Assembly (NCBI GenBank): GCA_021814805.1
Contig: JAKAHT010000005.1
Span: 1-6,161 of the forward strand
Source of the DNA: a bacterium
GTDB lineage: Bacteria > Patescibacteriota > Minisyncoccia > UBA6257 > GWB1-50-10
Direction of reading: 5' to 3'
Length of the DNA: 6,161 nt
The notes beneath the pieces were generated by a model. The model was not told the DNA's origin. It ran no database searches and saw nothing but the letters and a program-made list of their open reading frames with translations. Below, piece after piece: positions 1 through 5,274 of this stretch. The translations under genes and the position numbers were made by a program. Each line of letters opens with the position of its first letter. Position 1 is the stretch's first letter.

Positions 1-507
1 GAATTTTTCCCGATAGAAATTTCACCTTTTGCTTACAACGAAACGATAGCCCAAGAATATTTTCCTCTCAAAGCGGATGAGGCGGCGGAGCAAAAGTATT
101 CCTGGAAAAATGAAACAATGAGAGATCATCGAGCGTCAACGGAATGGAACGAGTTGCCGGACGATATCAAAGAAGTGAAAGACGAAATTTTAAATCAAAC
201 CATAAAATGCCGTCATGGAGGAGAATGCGACGAACAATGTACCATGGTTTTCAGGATTATCGCTCCAGAACTCCAATTTTTAAGAAGGATGATTTTACCG
301 CTCCCGCGACTTTGTCCCAATTGCCGTCATTATGGAAGGCTGAAGCAAGAAACGCCACTCAAGTTATGGCGCCGCACGTGTATGTGCGATAAAAATAATC
401 ATTTCCACGGCGACGAGCACTGCGCAGTCGAATTCGAAACACCATTCGCGCCGGAGCGTCCAGAATTGGTTTATTGCGAGAGATGCTATAACAGTGAAGT
501 GGTATAG
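1..507 (+). CDS. Cys/His-rich putative zinc-binding protein, 5'-truncated
   Basis: The frame is open from the first base of the window to the TAG at 505-507, so the gene begins upstream and 168 codons are visible. An internal ATG at 118 is not a convincing start, because the preceding 39 codons encode a conserved-looking stretch (SPFAYNETIAQEYFPL) in the same frame. The visible part has ten cysteines in clusters: CRHGGECDEQC (codons 70-80), CPNC (105-108), CMC followed by several His and another Cys (127-141), and CERC (159-162) near the C-terminus. Spaced Cys pairs of this kind suggest two or more structural zinc sites, as in zinc ribbons. From memory, the 'LPLPRLCPNCRH', 'KLWRRTCMC' and 'ERPELVYCERCYNSEVV' blocks match an uncharacterised protein family common in Patescibacteria genomes. 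No catalytic motif, membrane helix or signal peptide is visible in this part. The function is unknown; a nucleic-acid or protein-binding role is only a guess. Confidence 0.85.
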   Translation, partial: EFFPIEISPFAYNETIAQEYFPLKADEAAEQKYSWKNETMRDHRASTEWNELPDDIKEVKDEILNQTIKCRHGGECDEQCTMVFRIIAPELQFLRRMILPLPRLCPNCRHYGRLKQETPLKLWRRTCMCDKNNHFHGDEHCAVEFETPFAPERPELVYCERCYNSEVV

Positions 508-531
508 GTCGAATTTTCAATGAATTGATGA

Positions 532-566
532 CTGAAAAATCAGCAGAACAATGATAAAATCGATGT
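532..566 (+). promoter_or_regulatory. predicted promoter of the aminopeptidase gene, leaderless type
   Basis: An extended -10 element reads TGATAAAAT (552-560), that is TG, one base, then TAAAAT, which matches TATAAT at five of six positions. A -35-like CTGAAA (532-537, four of six matches to TTGACA) lies 17 nt upstream of the hexamer. Only 6 nt separate the -10 hexamer from the ATG at 567, so transcription would start at about the A of the start codon. No purine-rich ribosome binding site is present. This is a sequence-based prediction only. Confidence 0.6.
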
Positions 567-2009
567 ATGATCATCAAACAAACTAAAAAAATACCTGTGA
601 ATGCCGATTTGGTATTTATCTTCAAGGGGGACATTAAGAAGCATCCCTTTTTCGATGTACTGAACGCAAAGGAAGGGGAATACGTGAAGAGTATTGAAAA
701 ATCCCTCGATTGCGTTCAGGACAAGGAAAGTGTCGTAATGCTGCCGGGAGGGCGCAAGGCTTTGTTTGTTAACCTACCGAAGTTCAATCATCGGAAATCG
801 ATGCTCCTTATGCGAAAAATCATTGTAATCGCCAAAGCGAATCAGTTGAAGAATATAGCCGTGAATATGAGTGATTTCCGGACGGGCGAAAAGGAGTTTG
901 ATATGATTGTTCCTCGCATTGCCGCCATGGAATTCGAAATAGCGAATTTCGAATTCATAAAGTATAAAATACCACCGAAAGACGGATGGAAATTCGTCGA
1001 GAATGTTTTAATCAGTGACAACAAAGATGTTTTCTCCGCATTGCGGGAAGGGAAGATCATCGGGGAAGAAATAAACAAAACGCGTGAGCTTTCAAATACG
1101 CCGGGGGGAGATATGACCCCCGAGGGTCTTGCCGAAGCGGCTAAAGCCGCAGGACAATTCGCCGGTTTCAAGGTTAAAATATTAAACGAGAAAGAGATAA
1201 AAAATATTGGTATGGGAGGTGTCCTCGGTGTTTCAAGAGGTTCTTCAGAAAAACCGAAATTCATAGTCATGGAGTATATGAAGGGCGGCAAGGAAAAACC
1301 TGTCGTTTTGGTAGGTAAGGGGGTTACCTTCGACAGCGGGGGGTTAAATCTTAAACCCACGAGCGGCATTTATGAAATGCATATGGATATGTCCGGCGGC
1401 GCTGCGGTTATCCATGTCCTTTCTGCGGCCGCACGGCTGAAGCTCAAGAAAAATATAATAGGACTCGTGCCGGCCGTGGAAAATATGCCCTCCGGCTCAA
1501 GTTACCATCCGGGGGATCTCTTAAAAACAATGTCCGGGAAGACAATAGAGGTTTTGAATACGGACGCCGAAGGCAGAATAATATTAGCCGATGCTTTGGT
1601 TTATGCGAAGAAATATAATCCTGAGATTGTTATAGACATTGCGACTTTAACCGGTGCGGCTATGATAGCCTTGGGCCAAAGAGCTTCGGTTATTTTTTCG
1701 ACAGATAAAAAGATAGAGGAAAAAATGATGAGGGGCGGAGAATTGACGGGGGATTTCGTCTGGCCACTGCCCCTATGGGAAGAATATGAAGACGATATAA
1801 AGGGAACTTTCGGTGATGTAGCTAACGACGGGAAAACCCGTTACGGCGGTGCGATAACTGGTGCGGTTTTCCTTTGGCAATTTATAAAAGATATTCCCTG
1901 GGTCCATATTGATATGGCCCCCAGGATGACATCGATTGAGGGGGATTACCTTACAAAGGGCGCTGCCGGTTCTCCGGTGGCTCTACTCCTGCAATTTTTG
2001 ATTGACTGA
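567..2009 (+). CDS. pepA: leucyl aminopeptidase, peptidase family M17
   Basis: This gene encodes a cytosolic two-metal exopeptidase that removes N-terminal amino acids from peptides. The 480-residue product is close to the usual family length (bovine lens enzyme 487, E. coli PepA 503). The variable N-terminal domain covers roughly residues 1-155 and the conserved catalytic domain 160-480. All key residues are visible: K251 and D256 in VGKGVTFDSGG, K263, D274 in MDMSGG, and D333, E335 and R337 in the signature NTDAEGRIILADAL (331-344). They run one position ahead of the bovine numbering, so the active site should be intact. There is no signal peptide. Differences from well-studied members include NTPGGDMTP (177-185) and HIDMAPRMTS (447-456) in place of the usual HLDIAG-type segment. 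The start at 567 follows a predicted promoter by 6 nt and lacks a Shine-Dalgarno sequence. In a reduced-genome bacterium it probably recycles peptides for amino acids. M17 enzymes can also bind DNA in E. coli, but nothing here shows that role. Confidence 0.96.
   Translation: MIIKQTKKIPVNADLVFIFKGDIKKHPFFDVLNAKEGEYVKSIEKSLDCVQDKESVVMLPGGRKALFVNLPKFNHRKSMLLMRKIIVIAKANQLKNIAVNMSDFRTGEKEFDMIVPRIAAMEFEIANFEFIKYKIPPKDGWKFVENVLISDNKDVFSALREGKIIGEEINKTRELSNTPGGDMTPEGLAEAAKAAGQFAGFKVKILNEKEIKNIGMGGVLGVSRGSSEKPKFIVMEYMKGGKEKPVVLVGKGVTFDSGGLNLKPTSGIYEMHMDMSGGAAVIHVLSAAARLKLKKNIIGLVPAVENMPSGSSYHPGDLLKTMSGKTIEVLNTDAEGRIILADALVYAKKYNPEIVIDIATLTGAAMIALGQRASVIFSTDKKIEEKMMRGGELTGDFVWPLPLWEEYEDDIKGTFGDVANDGKTRYGGAITGAVFLWQFIKDIPWVHIDMAPRMTSIEGDYLTKGAAGSPVALLLQFLID
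930..956. repeat. perfect 11-bp inverted repeat inside the aminopeptidase gene
   Basis: The left arm GAATTCGAAAT (930-940) and right arm ATTTCGAATTC (946-956) are exact reverse complements separated by 5 nt (AGCGA). In RNA this would form an 11-bp stem with a 5-nt loop, containing three G-C and eight A-U pairs. It covers exactly codons E122 to F130, near the end of the N-terminal domain. No U-tract follows, so it is not an intrinsic terminator. Each arm carries a GAATTC site. A role in mRNA structure or protein binding is possible, but chance within EF/FE codon repeats cannot be excluded. Confidence 0.6.
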
Positions 2010-2011
2010 CT

Positions 2012-2023
2012 TATAATTACCGT
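2012..2023 (+). promoter_or_regulatory. predicted -10 element before the glycosyltransferase gene
   Basis: A perfect TATAAT (2012-2017) occupies the 14-nt gap between the aminopeptidase stop (TGA, 2007-2009) and the ATG at 2024, leaving 6 nt between hexamer and start codon. The corresponding -35 position (1989-1994, CTGCAA) is a poor match, three of six. No ribosome binding site fits in the gap. If active, it would give a leaderless transcript for the glycosyltransferase, independently of read-through from the aminopeptidase gene. Confidence 0.5.
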
Positions 2024-3322
2024 ATGGTAAAAGATGCTTCAGGAAAAGAGGCTTGGATAGTGGCCGTAAGTATGGGTTACGGCCATCAAAGGACAGCTTT
2101 TCCTTTGAGAAGCCTCTCGCCGGATGGCAAAGTTATAAACGCCAATGATTATGAGGGGATTCCTTTAAAAGATAAGGAAGTTTGGTTATCCAGCCGCCGG
2201 TTTTACGATTTTGTCTCCAATTTAAAAAGAATTCCTGTTTTTGGCTGGCTTATTTTTTACATATTCGACAGATTTCAAAGAATACTCAATTTTTATCCCA
2301 AAAGAGATTTATCTGGCTCGAACGTAACCTTAAGACAGATGTTCAAGCTTATAAAAAGCGGGTGGGGGAAGGATTTAATACAAAGATTGGAAGCCAAAAA
2401 GATACCTTTTATCACCACCTTCTTTACTACAGCCTTTATGGCTGAAGAATTCAATTACCCAGGCGAGATTTTTTGTGTAACGGCAGATGCTGATGTCGCA
2501 AGAGCTTGGGCGCCACTCAATTCGAAAAAAACCAGAATTCAATATTGCGCTTCGACCGAGCGGGTAGCCGAAAGGTTGAAGCTCTACGGTGTAAAGGAAG
2601 AAAATATACATCTTACAGGTTATCCTCTTCCCAAAGAAAACATCGGTGAACTATCTATGGATGTTTTGAAAAAGGATATGGCTTTGAGGCTTGTGAATTT
2701 GGATCCGTCAAAGCATTATTTTAAGGAGTATAGGGCGGTGATAAAAGAAAATATCGGGGAGTTGCCGGAAGTCTCCGGCCGGCCGCTCACCATCCTTTTC
2801 TCGGTGGGCGGAGCAGGAGCCCAAAAAGATATCGGGATGAAGATAGTCGAGAGTCTGAGGGACAACATAAAAAATAAGAAAGTAAGAATGATACTTTCGG
2901 CCGGCGTGAGGCAAGAATCAGTAGATTACTTTAGAAGCAATTTGAAGAATTTAGGTTTCAGGGAGCCTTTTGATGATGGCGTGGAACTTCTCTCGGCTAT
3001 AGGTCTCAGTGATTATTTCTCTTTATTCAATGAAACATTGAGGCGGACCGACATACTTTGGACGAAGCCCAGCGAGCTTTCCTTTTATTGCGCCTTGGGG
3101 ATACCTATAATCATTGCTCCGCCCATCGGATCGCAGGAAGATTTCAACAGAGAATGGCTTCTTAAGGTTGGAGCAGCTATGAACCAGTATGACCCGAGTT
3201 ACACCCACGAATGGCTTTTTGATTATTTGAAGGACGGCTGGTTTGCCGAAGCAGCTATGCACGGTTTCTTGGATGCTGAAAAAATGGGAACTTATAATAT
3301 AGAAAAATTGATAGCCAAATGA
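2024..3322 (+). CDS. GT-B-fold glycosyltransferase, MGDG-synthase/MurG-like
   Basis: The 432-residue product resembles GT28-type enzymes that move a sugar from a nucleotide sugar to a membrane lipid. The N-terminal Rossmann domain opens with WIVAVSMGYGHQRTA (11-25), matching the glycine/histidine loop seen in MGDG synthases and MurG. An aromatic, amphipathic region (about 54-92, including PVFGWLIFYIF) sits where those enzymes touch the membrane. VTADADVARAWAP (152-164) and YCASTERVAERLKLYGV (174-190) followed by LTGYP correspond to the usual inter-domain blocks. The second domain begins near residue 255 with FSVGGAGAQKDIG (259-271) and contains the donor-binding-like segment KPSELSFYCALGIPIII (348-364) and a later QEDFNREW. 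There is no signal peptide or true transmembrane helix, so it is likely cytosolic and membrane-associated. Its stop overlaps the next gene's ATG (ATGA), which suggests translational coupling to the transporter. Donor and acceptor are unknown. The family call is fairly secure; the exact activity is not. Confidence 0.8.
   Translation: MVKDASGKEAWIVAVSMGYGHQRTAFPLRSLSPDGKVINANDYEGIPLKDKEVWLSSRRFYDFVSNLKRIPVFGWLIFYIFDRFQRILNFYPKRDLSGSNVTLRQMFKLIKSGWGKDLIQRLEAKKIPFITTFFTTAFMAEEFNYPGEIFCVTADADVARAWAPLNSKKTRIQYCASTERVAERLKLYGVKEENIHLTGYPLPKENIGELSMDVLKKDMALRLVNLDPSKHYFKEYRAVIKENIGELPEVSGRPLTILFSVGGAGAQKDIGMKIVESLRDNIKNKKVRMILSAGVRQESVDYFRSNLKNLGFREPFDDGVELLSAIGLSDYFSLFNETLRRTDILWTKPSELSFYCALGIPIIIAPPIGSQEDFNREWLLKVGAAMNQYDPSYTHEWLFDYLKDGWFAEAAMHGFLDAEKMGTYNIEKLIAK
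3293..3298 (+). promoter_or_regulatory. possible internal -10 element before the transporter gene
   Basis: A perfect TATAAT lies inside the end of the glycosyltransferase gene, 20 nt before the transporter ATG at 3319. It would give a leader of roughly 14 nt without a Shine-Dalgarno sequence. The ATGA overlap makes co-transcription and coupling a sufficient explanation, and AT-rich coding DNA often contains this hexamer, so this is a weak call. Confidence 0.2.
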
Positions 3323-4221
3323 CCTGGTTTTATATAGGCTTGTTTGCTTATTTTTTGAATGCCGCATCCTCGATAATTTCCAAGATAATGCTCGAGGATC
3401 TGGTGCCCAACCCTTGGGTTTATACCTTTGCTGTAAATGTTTTGGGTATTTTGGTGCTTTTTCTCATACCTTTCGGATTTCATTTTCCAGGTATCCTTGT
3501 TGTCATCGCAAGTATCGGTTCTGGCATAGCTTACACTTTTGCTCTTCTGGTTTTTTACAAACTTCTCTATAAGGAGGAAGCTTCGCAGGTGGTGCCGATA
3601 GTCGGCGGAATAACTCCGATTTTCGTCTTCGGTATGGCTTTTTTGGGCCTTGATGAGCTTCTAAAATTCAATCAAGTAATCGGTTTTGTTCTGATAGTTT
3701 TTGGCAGTTTCATAATATCCCATGAAGAGTCGTTCAAAGAAAGGATGAAACATATGGGGGTCAAACTTTTTTGGGGCTCGGTTTTAGCTGCTTTTCTTTT
3801 TGGCCTTTCTCAGGTTTTGATGAAATTTGTTTTCAATAATGACGCGTTTCTCGACGGTTTTATTTGGCGAGGATTCGGAGCGGTAGTGGGCTCGTTGATT
3901 CTCCTTTTACCTCGGAAAGGAAGAGGGGATATTTTAAATTCTTTTAAAAAATCTTCCGCGAAAACTGGAACAATTTTTCTAGTCGGTCAAATCGCGGCGG
4001 TTTTGAGCTTCGTTTTGGTGAATTATGCTTTCTCGCTGGGTCCGGTATCGCTTGTTAATGCTCTTTCCGGTGTTCAATATGTCTTCCTTTTTGCCTTTAT
4101 AGTTTTATTTTCAAGGAAATATTCCAAACTCCTCAGGGAACCGCTTCGACCGGCCATCATTAAACAAAAAGTCTGGAGTATAATACTTATAACTTTGGGG
4201 GTCGCAGCGCTTTTTATTTAA
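3319..4221 (+). CDS. EamA/DMT-superfamily ten-helix transporter
   Basis: The 300-residue product is almost entirely hydrophobic, with ten predicted membrane helices at about 3-22, 34-51, 58-81, 91-109, 118-133, 150-170, 180-197, 217-236, 243-264 and 285-300. This is the two-times-five layout of the drug/metabolite transporter superfamily, and 300 residues is the usual family length. The two halves show the repeat: ASQVVPIVGGITPIFVFG (88-105) and LGPVSLVNALSGVQYVFLF (240-258) sit at the same place in each EamA unit. A charged linker (HEESFKERMKHMG, 135-147) separates the halves. The ATG overlaps the stop of the glycosyltransferase gene by 4 nt and no Shine-Dalgarno sequence is seen, so translational coupling is likely. 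Family members move amino acids, nucleotide sugars, metabolites or lipid-linked sugars (ArnE/ArnF type), and the sequence does not decide among them. The neighbours favour a sugar, nucleotide-sugar or glycolipid substrate, which is an inference. Confidence 0.9.
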   Translation: MTWFYIGLFAYFLNAASSIISKIMLEDLVPNPWVYTFAVNVLGILVLFLIPFGFHFPGILVVIASIGSGIAYTFALLVFYKLLYKEEASQVVPIVGGITPIFVFGMAFLGLDELLKFNQVIGFVLIVFGSFIISHEESFKERMKHMGVKLFWGSVLAAFLFGLSQVLMKFVFNNDAFLDGFIWRGFGAVVGSLILLLPRKGRGDILNSFKKSSAKTGTIFLVGQIAAVLSFVLVNYAFSLGPVSLVNALSGVQYVFLFAFIVLFSRKYSKLLREPLRPAIIKQKVWSIILITLGVAALFI

Positions 4222-4228
4222 TTCTTCG
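4217..4228 (+). promoter_or_regulatory. possible -10 element before the glycoside hydrolase gene
   Basis: TTTAAT (4217-4222, five of six matches to TATAAT) overlaps the transporter's TAA stop and ends 6 nt before the ATG at 4229, the same spacing as at 567 and 2024. The -35 region is weak (TTGGGG at 4195-4200, 16-nt spacer). Because the gap between the genes is only 7 nt, simple read-through from upstream is an equally good explanation. Confidence 0.3.
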
Positions 4229-5230
4229 ATGAAAAGATTTTTAAAGATAGCAGGTATAATAGTTGGAGCTTTTTTCGCGGTTTATCTTTTAAGTTTCGCC
4301 CTAAGTTTCGGAAGCGCTCATCCGGAGACTGGTTTGTCTTTTAGCGAATTTTATGCCAAAGAAGGGCTGGGTTTAGATTGGCGAGCGGCTTATGAATCTA
4401 TTTTAAGCGATTTAAATCCAAAAAATTTGATTCTTATGGCTTATTGGCAATATTTGGAACCTGAAGCCGGCAAATTTGATTTCGCCGACTTGGATTGGGA
4501 AATTAATTTAGCCTCTGACGGCGGAAGAAACGTCGTTTTGGTTATCGGAGAGCGGGTTCCTCGCTGGCCGGAATGTCACATACCCTCCTGGGCTGGTTCT
4601 CTCAATGAATCTTCTTTCAAATCCGAGTTTTTTAATTACCTCACGACCATTATCGAACATTACAAGTCCTTTCCGGCCATCAAGGCTTGGCAAGTGGAAA
4701 ACGAACCTTATCTTTCGAGTTTCGGAATGTGTCCGCCGCTCGATAAAAATCTTTTCGACGAAGAAATAGCTTTGGTGAAAAAACTTGATCCGACGAAGCC
4801 GATTGTTTTGACCGACAGCGGGGAGCTTAGTACTTGGTTCGGAGTATCGAGATCGGGGGATGTACTCGGAAGTACCCTTTACAGGGTTGTGAGCGCCCCT
4901 TATATAGGAGTGTTTCATTACTTTTTTATACCGCCGGCTTTCTACACTTTTCGAGCAGCTCTCGTGGAGAAACTCTTCCACGTGTCGCGCGTTATGATTT
5001 CCGAACTTCAAGCCGAGCCCTGGTCGATAGACGGAGCTCCTTTAAGATATGAAAGTATGACGGCTCAAACTTCCGATTTTTCCACAACCACCCTCCTCAG
5101 CAATTTCAAGTTCGCCGAAAGAACGGGGCTGGACCCCATTTATCTTTGGGGATCGGAGTGGTGGTATTACAGGAAGATAAACGGCGATCCGAGTTTTTGG
5201 AACCTAGGCAAGCAAATACTTAGCGAATGA
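4229..5230 (+). CDS. membrane-anchored or secreted glycoside hydrolase, clan GH-A-like TIM barrel
   Basis: The 333-residue product starts with a basic tip (MKRFLK) and a hydrophobic helix (about 7-28), acting as a signal anchor or signal peptide, so the rest faces outward. The remainder reads as a (beta/alpha)8 glycosidase: LILMAYWQYLEPEAGKFDF (67-85) resembles the early barrel strand of cellulase- and beta-galactosidase-like enzymes. WQVENEP (154-160) supplies the likely acid/base E159, VMISELQAEPW (255-265) the likely nucleophile E259, and YLWGSEWWYY (305-314) the last strand with active-site tryptophans. This is the clan GH-A arrangement with both glutamates present, implying a retaining beta-glycosidase. 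The catalytic part is about 300 residues, compact for the clan, and no carbohydrate-binding module is present. The only two cysteines (C116, C168) flank the active site and might form a disulfide. The gene follows the transporter by 7 nt and probably shares its transcript. The substrate is unknown; a cell-envelope or host glycan is a reasonable inference. Confidence 0.82.
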   Translation: MKRFLKIAGIIVGAFFAVYLLSFALSFGSAHPETGLSFSEFYAKEGLGLDWRAAYESILSDLNPKNLILMAYWQYLEPEAGKFDFADLDWEINLASDGGRNVVLVIGERVPRWPECHIPSWAGSLNESSFKSEFFNYLTTIIEHYKSFPAIKAWQVENEPYLSSFGMCPPLDKNLFDEEIALVKKLDPTKPIVLTDSGELSTWFGVSRSGDVLGSTLYRVVSAPYIGVFHYFFIPPAFYTFRAALVEKLFHVSRVMISELQAEPWSIDGAPLRYESMTAQTSDFSTTTLLSNFKFAERTGLDPIYLWGSEWWYYRKINGDPSFWNLGKQILSE

Positions 5231-5238
5231 AGGGTTTG

Positions 5239-5274
5239 TTGAAGTGGTTATTTTAGTAGTATAGAATTAAAAAA
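5239..5274 (+). promoter_or_regulatory. predicted promoter of the ATPase gene, leaderless type
   Basis: The 44-nt gap after the hydrolase gene holds a -35-like TTGAAG (5239-5244, four of six), a 17-nt spacer and a -10 TAGAAT (5262-5267, five of six). The -10 ends 7 nt before the ATG at 5275, so transcription should begin at or just before the start codon. The leader position is a run of A residues (5269-5275) and no Shine-Dalgarno sequence is present. The gap suggests that the ATPase starts a new transcription unit. Confidence 0.6.

Noticed and set aside
144..392. 82-codon + strand frame overlapping the zinc-binding protein gene
   Set aside because: It lies in another frame within a gene whose Cys clusters and conserved blocks clearly mark the true frame.
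514..538. TTTTCA...TGAAAA inverted repeat after the first gene as a possible terminator
   Set aside because: The stem is short and AT-only apart from one pair, the loop is 13 nt and no T-tract follows, so it does not look like an intrinsic terminator.
1313..1329. AGGTAA-GGGGG-TTACCT inverted repeat
   Set aside because: A 6-bp stem over the invariant VGKGVTF motif of the aminopeptidase; coding constraint and chance explain it.
842..1369. 175-codon open frame on the - strand opposite the aminopeptidase gene
   Set aside because: It is antisense to the conserved catalytic region, and its product is low-complexity (rich in S, P, F) with no recognisable motif.
2764..2779. GC-rich hairpin GCCGGA-AGTC-TCCGGC in the glycosyltransferase gene
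   Set aside because: Stems of 6 bp with short loops are expected several times by chance in 6 kb, it has no U-tract, and it sits in the domain linker coding sequence.
4179..4184. Perfect TATAAT inside the end of the transporter gene
   Set aside because: It lies in hydrophobic coding sequence (S-I-I-L), 44 nt before the next start with no ribosome binding site or good -35; probably chance.
4508..5011. 167-codon open frame on the - strand opposite the hydrolase gene
   Set aside because: It is antisense to the NEP motif region; the product is rich in Arg, Ser and Lys with no domain, as expected for a shadow frame.
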